From: Hominifimenecus microfluidus | GTDB taxonomy: Bacteria; Bacillota; Clostridia; Lachnospirales; Lachnospiraceae | Reading direction: 5' to 3' | Assembly: GCA_020687485.1 (NCBI GenBank) | Contig: JAJEQR010000038.1 | Location: 1-34,827, forward strand | DNA: 34,827 nucleotides | Shown here: one piece after another, positions 1 to 8,240 of the stretch | Numbering within the stretch: position 1 is the first letter of the stretch | How the letters are laid out: every line of letters starts with the position of its first letter | Made by a program: the position numbers and the translations under genes | The notes under the pieces: model-generated | Database searches by the model: none | What the model saw: only the letters and a program-made list of their open reading frames with translations | What the model was told of the DNA's origin: nothing

Positions 1-1
1 T

Positions 2-847
2 GCTTCTCCGGTTGATTATTACTGGTATTACTATATCAGCAGTTATTATGGCTACCGGAAAAATCCAAACACCGGAGCCGAGGAGCTTCACAGGGGTGTG
101 GATATAGCGGTGCCGACAGGAACGTTTGTATATGCGGCACATGATGGAACGGTAACAGAAGCAACTTACGATTCCTATTATGGAAATTATGTGGTGATTA
201 CGGACAGTAAGGGATATACCACAAAATATGCCCACATGGACAGCTTAAATGTGTCCGCAGGGCAGAGTGTAAAAAAAGGTGACAATATAGGCAAAAGCGG
301 AAATACAGGAAGCAGTACCGGAAGCCACCTTCATATCGAATGTCTGTATAACGGGGAATATTATAACCCGTTATTTTATTTTGAAGCAGGAGAACAGACC
401 ATTTATGGAGAAACAACGGGCGGCACCGGAGGAGGAACCAGCAATGTGATACCGCCGGAATCCTATGATGATGCAACCGTACAGACGCTTATGCGTGAAG
501 CAAACAGGTATCTGGGAATGCCATATACTTTTGGCGGCACAGCTCCGGCTAGTTTTGACTGTTCCGGTTTTGTATGCTGGGTATTTTCAAACAGTGGCGT
601 ACATAACCTGCCAAGGACCACAGCACAGGGCATTTATGACCAGTGTACTCCGGTATCAGCGGCAGATGCAAAGGCAGGGGACATTATATTTTTTACAGGA
701 ACCTATAATGCAGGACGTCCGGTTACACACGTTGGTATCTACTGTGGAAACGGTACGATGGTGCATTGCGGTGATCCAATTCAGTACACATCAATCAATA
801 CTTCTTACTGGCAGAGCCATTTCTATGGTTTTGGAAGATTGAATTAG
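2..847 (+). CDS. Bifunctional cell-wall hydrolase (M23 peptidase + NlpC/P60), 5'-partial
   Basis: The frame is open from base 2, so the N-terminus lies outside the window. The internal GTG at 98 is not a convincing start because homologous-looking sequence continues upstream. The first part is a lysostaphin-type M23 metallopeptidase domain, with zinc-site motifs HRGVD (about residues 31-35 of the visible part) and HLHIE. After a Gly/Thr-rich linker comes an NlpC/P60 domain with the catalytic Cys in FDCSGF, a His in THVGIY and a further polar residue downstream. Proteins of this kind are exported by ICEs to open peptidoglycan locally for the mating channel. It is followed after 18 bp by the DUF4315-like gene and is part of the transfer operon of the outermost ICE. 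Family assignment is firm; the conjugation role is inferred from context. Confidence 0.92.
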   Translation, partial: ASPVDYYWYYYISSYYGYRKNPNTGAEELHRGVDIAVPTGTFVYAAHDGTVTEATYDSYYGNYVVITDSKGYTTKYAHMDSLNVSAGQSVKKGDNIGKSGNTGSSTGSHLHIECLYNGEYYNPLFYFEAGEQTIYGETTGGTGGGTSNVIPPESYDDATVQTLMREANRYLGMPYTFGGTAPASFDCSGFVCWVFSNSGVHNLPRTTAQGIYDQCTPVSAADAKAGDIIFFTGTYNAGRPVTHVGIYCGNGTMVHCGDPIQYTSINTSYWQSHFYGFGRLN

Positions 848-865
848 CGAAGGGAGGAATTATTT

Positions 866-1129
866 TTGTCAGTAGAACGAATCAATTCACAGCTTAAAAA
901 GGTCAGAGAGCAGATAGCACAGCTACAGGCAAAGGAAAAAGACCTTGCAGAACAGAAACAGATGGCGGAGGATGCCGAAGCCATGAAGATCATACGAAAA
1001 TATAAAATCTCATCGGAGCGTTTGCAGATGTTAAACAAGCTCAGTGAGGATGAAGTCAGAAATTTATTACAGAAACGGGAACAGGAAAAGGAGGTTTCAA
1101 TCAATGAAAAACAGGAAATTATCGGCTAG
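866..1129 (+). CDS. DUF4315-like small coiled-coil ICE protein
   Basis: This 87-residue protein starts with TTG, with AGGGAGG about 9 bp upstream. It is almost entirely charged alpha-helix: the first 45 residues are Lys/Glu/Gln-rich and look like a coiled coil, followed by a helical segment with KLSEDEVRNLL. It resembles the DUF4315 proteins found between the NlpC/P60 hydrolase and the DUF4366 surface protein in many clostridial ICEs, and the order here matches. Its function is unknown. The 3' end overlaps the next gene by 26 bp, which suggests translational coupling. Confidence 0.8.
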   Translation: MSVERINSQLKKVREQIAQLQAKEKDLAEQKQMAEDAEAMKIIRKYKISSERLQMLNKLSEDEVRNLLQKREQEKEVSINEKQEIIG

Positions 1130-2870
1130 GGCGGTAGTGTCCCTTATGCTGTCGGCAATACTTTTTTGTATGCCGATTGGGGCATTTTTTGCCAACAGGA
1201 CAAATACGATAGAGGTTCATGCGGAGGATACTGCAGAGCAGAAAACAGAGAGTGCGGCAGAGGAAGGCAGTGCAGAAAGCACAGCGTTCGGCACTGATAA
1301 CAAGGACAGTTCCGGTAGTGGAGAAAATCATACAGAGCAGTCCACGGAGAATACAACAGAAAATTCCACAGAAGGCACAACTGAGGAGACACAGCCTGCC
1401 GCAAAATGCACCTGCAAGGAAAAATGCAGTCAGTATGCAGTAGATGAAGATTGTGAGGTGTGTGCAAAGGATTACAAGGAATGTGCCTATATCAATCCGA
1501 GTGTGAAAATTACAATCAATACACCTTCTGGGTGGCATAACGATACCACGAAAGTAACAGTCAAGGTGGTGGATACTATTGTATCCGGCAATTTTACCAT
1601 TCAGACAGTAAAGGCAAAAGTCGGGCAGAATGGAAGCTGGACAGACATTACCGAGGATATGTACATAGAGATTTCCGAAAACAGCACCATTTATGTGCAG
1701 GTCACAGACCAGAAGGGCAAGACCTACGAGAAAAATCGCTACATCAAGTGCTTTGATTTTACCAAGCCTACCTTAAATGCGGCAGTCAGCGATGGTCTAT
1801 TGAGTATTCAGGCACATGATACGGATTCCGGTATCAAGGCAATCTATGTCAATGGCTATGAGTTTACAGAGCATACGAATGGAGCCTTGAATATCCGTCT
1901 GCAACAGTTCGATGCAGGGTATCAGTATTTCACGATTTCTGCCATGGATAATGCAGGAAATACCTCTGAAATCTATAAAACAGCCAATCCGTATTACACC
2001 GATCCGGAGAATAAGGACAGCAGTGAAAAAGATCCGGCACAGCAGCTTCCGGTGGATGCGTCTGCAACCAAGCCAAGCTCTGCAACCGCACAAGTCACAG
2101 AGCATACGAAAACGGATGGGAATGGAAATACAGTTTCCCAGACAGGCAGTGGAACAACTTCAAGCAGTTCCGCAACAGCAAAGCAATCTCCAAGTACGGG
2201 AGATATTTCTAAGGATGCAGACCAGAGCAGTGACAGCCAGACCACAGAAAAAGGCAAGGAATTTTACACAATCCAGACTGCATCAGAAAAGGTATTTTAT
2301 CTTGTGATTGATCGTGATGGGGAAGATGAAAAGGTGTATTTCCTTACAGAAGTCAGTGAAAACGACCTGCTGAATACCACAACGGATAACAGCGAGATAC
2401 TTCCGAAAAACTCTGCGGCTTTGGAATCTGCAATCCCTACCAAAGACAGCGCATTATCAAACAATAATGCTGATACCACAGGAGATAAAACACAGGGAGC
2501 AGAAAATGTTGAGGACAGCACCGAAGATAGCACGGAGGATACAAGTGAGCCGAAAGAGAATACCGCAAAAGCAGATGGTTCCGGCTTTACATATATTTTA
2601 ATGGGAATTGCTGCGGTAGCTGTGATCGGAGTGGTATATGTTGTGAAGTCCAAGAAGAAAAAGGAAAACTTTATTGATGAGGATGAAGATGAGGACGAAC
2701 TTGATGAGGACTATGATTATGAGGACGAGGACGAAGCCGAGCAGGATTCTGACGAAGCTTTCCTAAATGGTGGAGATGATACTGTGAGCGATGCAGAATC
2801 AGAGGACAATACGGAATATGACAATGAAGATAACAACAACAATAATGATGAAGAAAATGGGGAGGAATAG
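1104..2870 (+). CDS. DUF4366-type (CD1107-like) ICE surface protein
   Basis: The ATG at 1104 is chosen over the upstream in-frame ATG at 1044 because AAAAGGAGG lies just upstream and the protein then begins with a typical signal peptide (MKNRKLSARAVV, hydrophobic core, Ala-rich cleavage area). The 588-residue product has a Ser/Thr/Glu-rich low-complexity region, a Cys-rich patch (CTCKEKC...CEVC), and a beta-rich extracellular domain at about residues 130-300. A long Thr/Ser-rich stalk follows, then one membrane segment at about 493-510, a Lys stop-transfer stretch and a strongly acidic Asp/Glu/Asn cytoplasmic tail. This architecture is that of DUF4366 proteins encoded before topB in clostridial ICEs. 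The molecular role, perhaps cell contact during mating, is unproven. Confidence 0.85.
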   Translation: MKNRKLSARAVVSLMLSAILFCMPIGAFFANRTNTIEVHAEDTAEQKTESAAEEGSAESTAFGTDNKDSSGSGENHTEQSTENTTENSTEGTTEETQPAAKCTCKEKCSQYAVDEDCEVCAKDYKECAYINPSVKITINTPSGWHNDTTKVTVKVVDTIVSGNFTIQTVKAKVGQNGSWTDITEDMYIEISENSTIYVQVTDQKGKTYEKNRYIKCFDFTKPTLNAAVSDGLLSIQAHDTDSGIKAIYVNGYEFTEHTNGALNIRLQQFDAGYQYFTISAMDNAGNTSEIYKTANPYYTDPENKDSSEKDPAQQLPVDASATKPSSATAQVTEHTKTDGNGNTVSQTGSGTTSSSSATAKQSPSTGDISKDADQSSDSQTTEKGKEFYTIQTASEKVFYLVIDRDGEDEKVYFLTEVSENDLLNTTTDNSEILPKNSAALESAIPTKDSALSNNNADTTGDKTQGAENVEDSTEDSTEDTSEPKENTAKADGSGFTYILMGIAAVAVIGVVYVVKSKKKKENFIDEDEDEDELDEDYDYEDEDEAEQDSDEAFLNGGDDTVSDAESEDNTEYDNEDNNNNNDEENGEE

Positions 2871-4292
2871 AGATGGAGCTTGTTATTGCAGAAAAGCCGA
2901 GTGTGGCACAGAGCATTGCGGCAGTTCTTGGTGCCACACAGCGTAAGGACGGATATTTGGAAGGCAATGAGTATCTGGTATCATGGTGTGTGGGACATCT
3001 GGTAGAACTGGCACAGCCGGAAAGCTATGAGGAAGCATGGAAGAAATGGAGCTATGAGAGCCTTCCGATCATTCCGCAGGAATGGCAGCATGAAGTGAAA
3101 AGTGATACAAAAGCACAGTATCAGATTTTGAAAAAGCTCATGCATGATGACAGGGTAGATGCCGTTGTATGTGCTACTGATGCCGGAAGGGAGGGTGAGC
3201 TGATCTTCCGCCTGACCTACAACATGGCAGGATGCAGAAAACCGATGAAGCGTTTATGGATTTCTTCTATGGAGGAGAGTGCTATCCGTGACGGCTTCCA
3301 TAATCTTCGCCCAGGCAGCGACTATGATAACTTGTATCATTCAGCATTATGCAGGCAGGAAGCAGACTGGCTTGTGGGTATCAATGGAACAAGACTTTTT
3401 ACGGTATTATATGGCGGTAAGGCATTGAAGGTTGGCAGAGTGCAGACACCGACACTTGCCATGCTGGTGGATCGTGAAAGTAAAATCATGAATTTCAAGA
3501 AAGAAGCCTATTATATGGCTCACATCATGGGAAATGGTCTGGATGCGGTATCAGAGCATATCAGTGATAAAACGGAAGCAGAGAGGATTGCAGGAGCCTG
3601 TGAAAACGGACAGGCTCTTGTCACTTCCGTGGTAAAGGAAGAAAAGTGGGTAGCACCACCGAAGCTCTATGATCTTACCACACTCCAGAGGGATGCAAAC
3701 CGTCTGTTTGGCTTTACTGCCAAGCAGACATTGGAATATACCCAGAGTCTCTATGAAAAGAAACTTGTCACTTATCCGAGAACGGACAGCCAGTATCTTT
3801 CCGATGACATGGAAGGTACTGCAAAAAATGTGATTGAAGCGATTTTCAATTCTCTGTTGTTTGAGCAGAATGTCATGTTCAATCCGGATATAAAAAGGAT
3901 TTTGAACAGCAAAAAAGTGACAGACCATCATGCAATCATTCCGACCATGGAGATCATCAAGCAGGACTTAAAGGCGATTCCGGAGAGTGAGATGAAGATA
4001 CTTTCCCTTTGTGCAAACCGTCTGCTGTGTGCGACCGGGGAGAAGCACATTTATAATTCCACAAAGGCAGAGATTACCTGCAACAATATTGTATTTAAGG
4101 TATCCGGCAAGGAAGTGTGGAAAAATGGATGGAAGGAATTTGAGGATTTCTTCAAAAATTCCTATAAGACCGCAGAAGATAAATCAGATACCGAGGAAGA
4201 AAAGAAGCTGCCGGAGCTTTGTGAGGGCATGACGATTGCAGTGGAGCAGACAAAGGTTTCCGAGCATTTCACACAGCCACCGAAGCATTATA

Positions 4293-4296
4293 CAGA
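4293..4296. other. Left attachment junction of the Tn4451-like element
   Basis: CAGA is shared with 34650-34653. To the left lies topB (codons His-Tyr-Thr); to the right is the element end TGTGATATTTTG. GA at 4295-4296 is the likely 2-bp core, from the known dinucleotide preference of TnpX-type enzymes. Confidence 0.75.
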
Positions 4297-4301
4297 TGTG
4301 A

Positions 4302-4307
4302 TATTTT
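4302..4307 (+). promoter_or_regulatory. -10 half of a promoter completed by circularisation
   Basis: TATTTT, preceded by TG in extended -10 position (4299-4300). Joining the right end (TTGACA at 34636-34641) to the left end through the GA core gives TTGACA, exactly 17 bp, then TATTTT, placed 43 bp before the recombinase ATG. A junction promoter of this kind is established for Tn4451 tnpX; here it is deduced from sequence. Confidence 0.7.
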
Positions 4308-4448
4308 GTGAGCGTAAGGAGTGGATAGGAATTGAAGAAAGGAGTTCAGCATGAGAAGAAAAAAAGATAAAAGCAATGGCATTACTGCTTTGTATGAAAG
4401 ACTGTCTCGTGATGATGATAATGCTGGAGAGAGTAACAGTATAGTTCA

Positions 4449-4452
4449 TCAA
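4449..4452. other. Left attachment junction of the nested element
   Basis: TCAA here is matched at 24296-24299. The host recombinase frame reads Val-His-Gln up to 4452 and resumes Lys-Gln-Met at 24300. The core dinucleotide could be TC, CA or AA; no GA is shared at this site, unlike at the outer junction. Confidence 0.7.
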
Positions 4453-4456
4453 GATG

Positions 4457-4462
4457 TAATAT
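4457..4462 (+). promoter_or_regulatory. -10-like half of a junction promoter of the nested element
   Basis: When the ends are joined, TTGACA (24281-24286) is followed by 17 bp and TAATAT here. It would fire into tnpV at 4596, not into a recombinase. TAATAT matches the -10 consensus at 4 of 6 positions, so this is weaker than the outer example. Between the end and tnpV (4463-4595) I see no convincing gene. Confidence 0.5.
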
Positions 4463-4595
4463 GTAGAGGGTGGTTTCTACCGCCTAATACTATTACATGA
4501 CTGGCGGCTCATTTGTGGTGAATTGGTCTGGCAGTTGTGGGAAAGGAAAAAAATCCGCATAACTGCTGACATTTTAGCACGAAGGGAGCATGAAA

Positions 4596-4967
4596 ATGAA
4601 GTCTATTTTTGAAGAAATGGGCGGCACATATACGAAGGTTGGCGATTACTATATCCCCGACCTTGCGCTGCCGGAGACCGAGGAATATCAGATCGGTAAG
4701 TATGGCCGTATGCGCCGCCGCTACTTGAAAGAGCATCGTCCCGTCCTTTATGCACACTACCTAACAAGCTGCACCCTGCATGAACATCTTGCAGAGATAG
4801 ACAAATCCTGCAATCAGCGTATGGAGATCATGTGCGAAGCTATGGCACGACTGGAAGGTGTGACCGAGGCACTTAAAGCTACCGATCAAATGGAATGGGT
4901 ACGGCGCATGAACAACATTCATAACCGTGCAGAGGAAATTGTTCTGACGGAGCTTGTATATTGCTAA
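4596..4967 (+). CDS. tnpV: Transposon-encoded protein TnpV (Xis-like accessory protein)
   Basis: This 123-residue protein starts at the ATG at 4596, 8 bp after GAAGGGAG; the ATG at 4590 is too close to that site. Family hallmarks are YTKVGDYYIPDL near the N-terminus, the GRMRRRYLKEHRP segment in the middle, and MNNIHNRAEEIVLTELVYC at the end. It aligns along its whole length with the second TnpV at 26117-26500 (VGDYY-PDL, EGVTE, RNRAEEI, Y-C end). TnpV proteins lie behind the TnpX recombinase in Tn4451-type elements and are described as Xis-like. Here it stands alone at the left end of the nested element, about 3.7 kb from that element's recombinase, which is unusual. A terminator follows immediately. 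Confidence 0.85.
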   Translation: MKSIFEEMGGTYTKVGDYYIPDLALPETEEYQIGKYGRMRRRYLKEHRPVLYAHYLTSCTLHEHLAEIDKSCNQRMEIMCEAMARLEGVTEALKATDQMEWVRRMNNIHNRAEEIVLTELVYC

Positions 4968-4974
4968 ACACATG

Positions 4975-5020
4975 TTAGCCCCGCATCAGCATGAATGAAC
5001 GCTGGTGTGGGGCTAATTCT
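4975..5020. terminator. Bidirectional terminator between tnpV and the leftward operon
   Basis: A near-perfect inverted repeat: TTAGCCCCGCATCAGC pairs with GCTGGTGTGGGGCTAA around a 10-nt loop, with a T-rich tail on the + strand and an A-rich flank on the other. It separates converging genes ending at 4967 (+) and 5028 (-). Confidence 0.8.
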
Positions 5021-5027
5021 GTATCAC

Positions 5028-6395
5028 TTAGCTCTTTATATTCCAGTAGCCTTTTCGGTCAGACCCGATGCGCTCGATGATTCCTTTTTCCTTCAGCTCC
5101 TTCAGACGCTGAGAAACTGTTTTTCTGCTGATAGATAGCTTATCTGCTATGGTGGTAGATGTGTATGCAGGATCTTCGGAAATCAGGGCCAGAATTTGCA
5201 TGGATTTTTCATCCAAGGTTTCTGTTACCTTTTCTGTTACCTTTTCTGTTACCTTTTCTGTCACCTTGTAGGTGGCAGATCGAATAACCCGATCCTCTGA
5301 CGCTGTAAACTGAATCATAATATCGCCGGGATGCACGGTGTACGCAGGAAGCGGGCTTCCATCTTCCTTGCAAGCCTGACAGATTTTCTCAATACCACGT
5401 CCCCAGCTCTCGATGAAGCCGGCCAAATAATACACATTCGCAATCGCCGTGTTGTAAGGGCGGGATGCGTGTTTGGACATCAGGCTGTCTGCCGTCCAGT
5501 TGTCTGGAAGCCTACCACAGTTAGCGATATACAGCTTATCCTCATACACGCTGATCTGAATCGGAACGCCGCTTTCATATTGCTTGTGGCATAGAGCGTT
5601 AAGAAGGGCTTCACGCAGGGCAGCGTCGGGAACAAAATAACGCTCAATGCGCTGCATCCCTTCGTAAGTGATTTTCGCTTTCATATATTTCAGATGGATG
5701 ACTTCAATGATCTTGTCAATCTGTTCCAACAAGGAGCCGTGAATTTCATCCTGATAACGGAGATCGGCATCATTCTCGAAAAAGCCGATTTTTGTGTATG
5801 CGCCCAGCTGCCAGCGGTCAGGGTCTTTGCAGAACAGCAGCATCGCTGCGTTGGTATAATACCCGGCATTGGTCAGACGCAGCTTTTCCATTAAATCCGC
5901 TTTGTCCTCGTCTAAAACGCTTTGGTCGATCCGGCCCTTCTTGGCGGCAAGGGTCTTGAATCTCTTGACCAACTCATCATCAATATCATCCAACGTAAAT
6001 CCCGGCAAGGGCATATTATCCCACGAAGCACCACGTTTGCGTAGAATGAAGCTCTCCAGTTCTGGGCCAGAAAGGGTCTGCATGGTGCTGCCGCTTCTAT
6101 AATAATAGACACCTTTGCAGTTTATGGCAACGGGATATGGTGGAACAACGATTTCCAGATATTCTTTCCCGTCACGCTCCAGCTGATTGACATCCACCAC
6201 GATGCTCATGGCATTTCGGATTTTGTTTGGAACATCCTCCAGCAGCTTGCGGATATTGGGCAGGCCGATAACTTTTCCATCATCGTCACAGCCAATATAA
6301 ATCTTGCCGCCCTGTGCATTGGCGAAGCCGCAAATCCATTCCAGATAGTCATCCTTCCACTTAGCTTTCCATTCTATGTTCTGATTTTCAGGCAT
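5028..6395 (-). CDS. AlbA_2/Schlafen-like DNA-binding, ATPase-fold transcriptional regulator with winged helix
   Basis: This 455-residue protein starts at 6395 (MPENQNIEWK), with AGAGGA about 10 bp upstream. In-frame ATGs further upstream lie inside the preceding gene. Residues about 7-115 match the AlbA_2 (divergent AAA_4) domain (NIEWKAKW...GFANAQGGKIYIGCDD). The middle, about 270-370, has the HATPase_c_4-like region: ALREALLNALCHKQYE, IANCGRLP and GFIESWGRGIEKI. A Lys-Val-Thr-Glu tandem repeat follows at about 385-400, then a C-terminal winged helix (TTIADKLSISRKTVSQRLKELKEKGIIERIG). Such proteins are putative transcription regulators common in mobile elements. It overlaps the upstream gene by 8 bp and ends a three-gene leftward operon. 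Its target is unknown. Confidence 0.85.
   Translation of the reverse strand: MPENQNIEWKAKWKDDYLEWICGFANAQGGKIYIGCDDDGKVIGLPNIRKLLEDVPNKIRNAMSIVVDVNQLERDGKEYLEIVVPPYPVAINCKGVYYYRSGSTMQTLSGPELESFILRKRGASWDNMPLPGFTLDDIDDELVKRFKTLAAKKGRIDQSVLDEDKADLMEKLRLTNAGYYTNAAMLLFCKDPDRWQLGAYTKIGFFENDADLRYQDEIHGSLLEQIDKIIEVIHLKYMKAKITYEGMQRIERYFVPDAALREALLNALCHKQYESGVPIQISVYEDKLYIANCGRLPDNWTADSLMSKHASRPYNTAIANVYYLAGFIESWGRGIEKICQACKEDGSPLPAYTVHPGDIMIQFTASEDRVIRSATYKVTEKVTEKVTEKVTETLDEKSMQILALISEDPAYTSTTIADKLSISRKTVSQRLKELKEKGIIERIGSDRKGYWNIKS
5218..5266. repeat. 12-bp tandem repeat coding for a Lys-Val-Thr-Glu linker
   Basis: Four consecutive copies of TTTCTGTTACCT, the last with C for T, encode a (Lys-Val-Thr-Glu) linker between the ATPase-like and winged-helix parts of the regulator. 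Copy number could vary by slippage. This linker type is common in the family. Confidence 0.85.
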
Positions 6396-7314
6396 TATTA
6401 TCACCATCCTCTGATTTATTCTTTCCCCGGCTCTTATAAACATTATACTGATTTTTACACCTTGCACTGCAAAAAGCGGAGTTAGCCCGGTTACTCAGGA
6501 ACACTTTCTGACACTGCTTGCACATCCGCAACGGCTTTGTGCTGTCCACCAGCATGAAGCTGAACATCATCTGAATCCCCAACAGCAGGGAATGGAAATC
6601 CCAATAGATCGTTGGCCTATCCAACAGCTCTATATGATAGGTGGGTGCAATGCCGCCAAATGCAGCCATAGACTTACGCAGCATATTCCGGCTTTCTTCC
6701 TCCATGGAATCATAGTCATTATAATAGAAGAAAGAGGTCAGCATATTAAATGCCCAATCCTTGAGTTGCTGTGCCACCCAATCGTAAGGCTCTGCATACG
6801 CCCGCTGGAAGCTCATGGTCTTTGCCATCGGCTCGTCCATAAAGGTCATGGTCAGTGCAATCATTGCCCGGTCGCTGGACACATTCCAACTGGATTCCAC
6901 ACCGTTCTTGACCACATCCAGCTTATCAAAGGGGTAAAACAGGGACAGATACTTCTCCGTCTCCATCGTTTCTTCCTTGATAAAATGGTTCTTTGGCAGA
7001 TATACCGCCTCATAATCCATAAAGGACGGCGTGGTGGGCAGGGCCGTCATCAGGCCCAGCAGCCCATAGTGGGTAATAAATTCCAAGATTGCCTTTTCTA
7101 CCTCTGGCTCAGAGCTTTTCTTGCCGTTCATCATCAGCATCCCCACATTCAGAGCATCCAGCACAATGTCCGGGGCTTCCTTGAGTGGGTTATAGACATC
7201 CGGCCTGGCATCCTTTGCCGGGGTGATGTATTTCTTCCCGTCCTTGCCTGTTTTGATTTCATAGCGTTCATACCGCACCCAATGGGAACGGGATTGCTCA
7301 AAAAATGTATTCAT
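6388..7314 (-). CDS. DUF6076-like protein with C-terminal zinc finger
   Basis: This 308-residue soluble protein starts at the ATG at 7314, with AGGAAGGATTT upstream. No transmembrane segment is evident. The large N-terminal region (YEIKTGKDGKKYITPAKDARPDVYNPL) is not one I can tie to a function; the overall pattern resembles DUF6076 proteins of clostridial mobile elements. The C-terminus has a compact zinc knuckle, CKQCQKVF...FCSARCKNQY, at about residues 260-295. The spacing is very like two knuckles at the end of the recombinase encoded at 8697-10745. It is the middle gene of the leftward operon and overlaps the AlbA_2 regulator by 8 bp. A nucleic-acid-binding or regulatory role is plausible. 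Confidence 0.65.
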   Translation of the reverse strand: MNTFFEQSRSHWVRYERYEIKTGKDGKKYITPAKDARPDVYNPLKEAPDIVLDALNVGMLMMNGKKSSEPEVEKAILEFITHYGLLGLMTALPTTPSFMDYEAVYLPKNHFIKEETMETEKYLSLFYPFDKLDVVKNGVESSWNVSSDRAMIALTMTFMDEPMAKTMSFQRAYAEPYDWVAQQLKDWAFNMLTSFFYYNDYDSMEEESRNMLRKSMAAFGGIAPTYHIELLDRPTIYWDFHSLLLGIQMMFSFMLVDSTKPLRMCKQCQKVFLSNRANSAFCSARCKNQYNVYKSRGKNKSEDGDNNA

Positions 7315-7361
7315 AACGCAAATCCTTCCTTTCGGTCATCTGCTTATCAAATTCAATCAGA

Positions 7362-8240
7362 TCATTCGCTGTCCTTGCTGCTGCCAAGGGCAGCTTTCTT
7401 TTTCCTCGGCTTTGATTTGTTCTCCCGGAGGATAACGGCGTCCTTGCCATAGGCTTTCAGCAAAAGCCCATATTCCTCTAAGAACTGCCGTTCCCGCAGC
7501 GTTAGGCTTCCACAGTCGTTCTGTTTTTCCAAAAGGTAATCATAAACCGCTCTTTGCAGCTTCTTGTGGATATTCTTTCGGAGCTTTCTAATGTTTCGGT
7601 CTGTCTGTCCCCGTATCATACCCACCTGTATGGTGCTGTACTGCCGGATGGACAGGTAATACAGCACTTCCTTCTGATCAATGGTAAGGCTGCGTATCAG
7701 CTCAGAAATAAATGAGCTTGCAACCAACTCATGCAGTTCATAGGGGCAAGAAAAAATGATATCCAGAAAATTGCCGCTGGCAAGCTGGCGGTATCGTGGC
7801 AGATTCAAATACAGCGGAATCATCTTCGGATTGGGAACTGCCATGTATTCTAACGGAACATCTCCCCGGAGATTTTCATGGTCACGCTCCCGTCGTTCCC
7901 GATTCCGATCCAACCTGTCCCATTCGCTGACAACGTATCGAAAGTCGTCCTCTGTTCTTGCAGCATCCTCCAGCCGTGCCAACGCCTCTGCCCGTATCTG
8001 GCGCTTTAAGCGTTTTTCGCTGACAGGAGCAGCTTCTTCCTCTTCGTCCTCCAGTTCTACGGTGTAGTCCCTTGGGTTTTCGTCCTGCTCCAGCTCTCTT
8101 TCCAGCTCTAAGGCTCGTTCTTCGGAGAGGATTTCCTCTAACTGCTCGTTTTGTATCGTCAGATCGGAGGCTTCATCCCATTCGGTTAGGTCATCACCGT
8201 CATCCGGGAACAGGAGAAATGTTCTATTTTCATCTGTCAT
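7362..8240 (-). CDS. Sigma-70-like (region 4) regulatory protein
   Basis: The ATG at 8240 (MTDENRTF) follows GGAGGTG at a good distance and is preferred over the ATG at 8276. The 292-residue product has a very acidic N-terminal 90 residues (EEILSEERALELERELEQDE...LEDEEEEAA), then a basic helical region. A C-terminal part follows with a sigma region-4-like pattern: LTIDQKEVLYYLSIRQYSTIQVGMIRGQTDRNIRKLRKNIHKKL, a helix-turn-helix of the kind that reads -35 elements. The end is Lys/Arg-rich. It is the first gene of the leftward operon and is divergent from tnpW-recombinase, so it may control one or both sides. Whether it is a true sigma factor or only DNA-binding cannot be decided. Confidence 0.6.
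   Translation of the reverse strand: MTDENRTFLLFPDDGDDLTEWDEASDLTIQNEQLEEILSEERALELERELEQDENPRDYTVELEDEEEEAAPVSEKRLKRQIRAEALARLEDAARTEDDFRYVVSEWDRLDRNRERRERDHENLRGDVPLEYMAVPNPKMIPLYLNLPRYRQLASGNFLDIIFSCPYELHELVASSFISELIRSLTIDQKEVLYYLSIRQYSTIQVGMIRGQTDRNIRKLRKNIHKKLQRAVYDYLLEKQNDCGSLTLRERQFLEEYGLLLKAYGKDAVILRENKSKPRKKKAALGSSKDSE

Larger units (their letters stand above)
2873..4354 (+). pseudogene. topB: Topoisomerase III, 5' part, interrupted by the Tn4451-like insertion
   Basis: Residues 1-474 are type IA topoisomerase III of the ICE/plasmid kind. The TOPRIM segment starts the protein (ELVIAEKPS), followed by the acidic DAGREGELIF motif and the catalytic tyrosine Y301 in TYPRTDS. Genuine sequence ends at Thr474 (codon 4292-4294). 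The following 19 residues (DVIFCERKEW...) are translated from the left end of the inserted element, and the stop TGA (4352-4354) overlaps the ATG of the element recombinase (ATGA at 4351). The C-terminal part resumes in frame at 34652 with Glu-Asp-Ser-Leu-Leu. The fragment keeps the catalytic residues but lacks the conserved C-terminal region, so it is probably impaired. Precise excision would restore the gene. Confidence 0.93.
4351..4500 (+). pseudogene. Large serine recombinase (TnpX-like), N-terminal fragment
   Basis: The ATG is preceded by GAAAGGAG at 4337-4344. The first 34 codons encode the start of a resolvase catalytic domain: TALYERLSRDDD with nucleophile Ser19, then SNSIVHQ. After codon 34 (4450-4452) the frame runs into the nested element (DVICRG...) and stops at 4498-4500. 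The rest of the gene resumes at 24300 with KQMLEDY. This aligns without gap to the second recombinase in the window (SNSIVNQKKYLEGY). The restored protein would be 640 residues. As it stands this fragment carries the nucleophile but no DNA-binding domain and cannot work alone. The ATG overlaps the stop of truncated topB. Confidence 0.9.

Noticed and set aside
465-842. Alternative-frame reading frames overlapping the hydrolase and other large genes
   Set aside because: They lack ribosome sites and family features and are shadows of the well-supported frames.
4463-4595. Possible remnant of a recombinase C-terminus before tnpV of the nested element
   Set aside because: One frame is open for about 48 codons, but its residues do not match the C-termini of either recombinase in the window.
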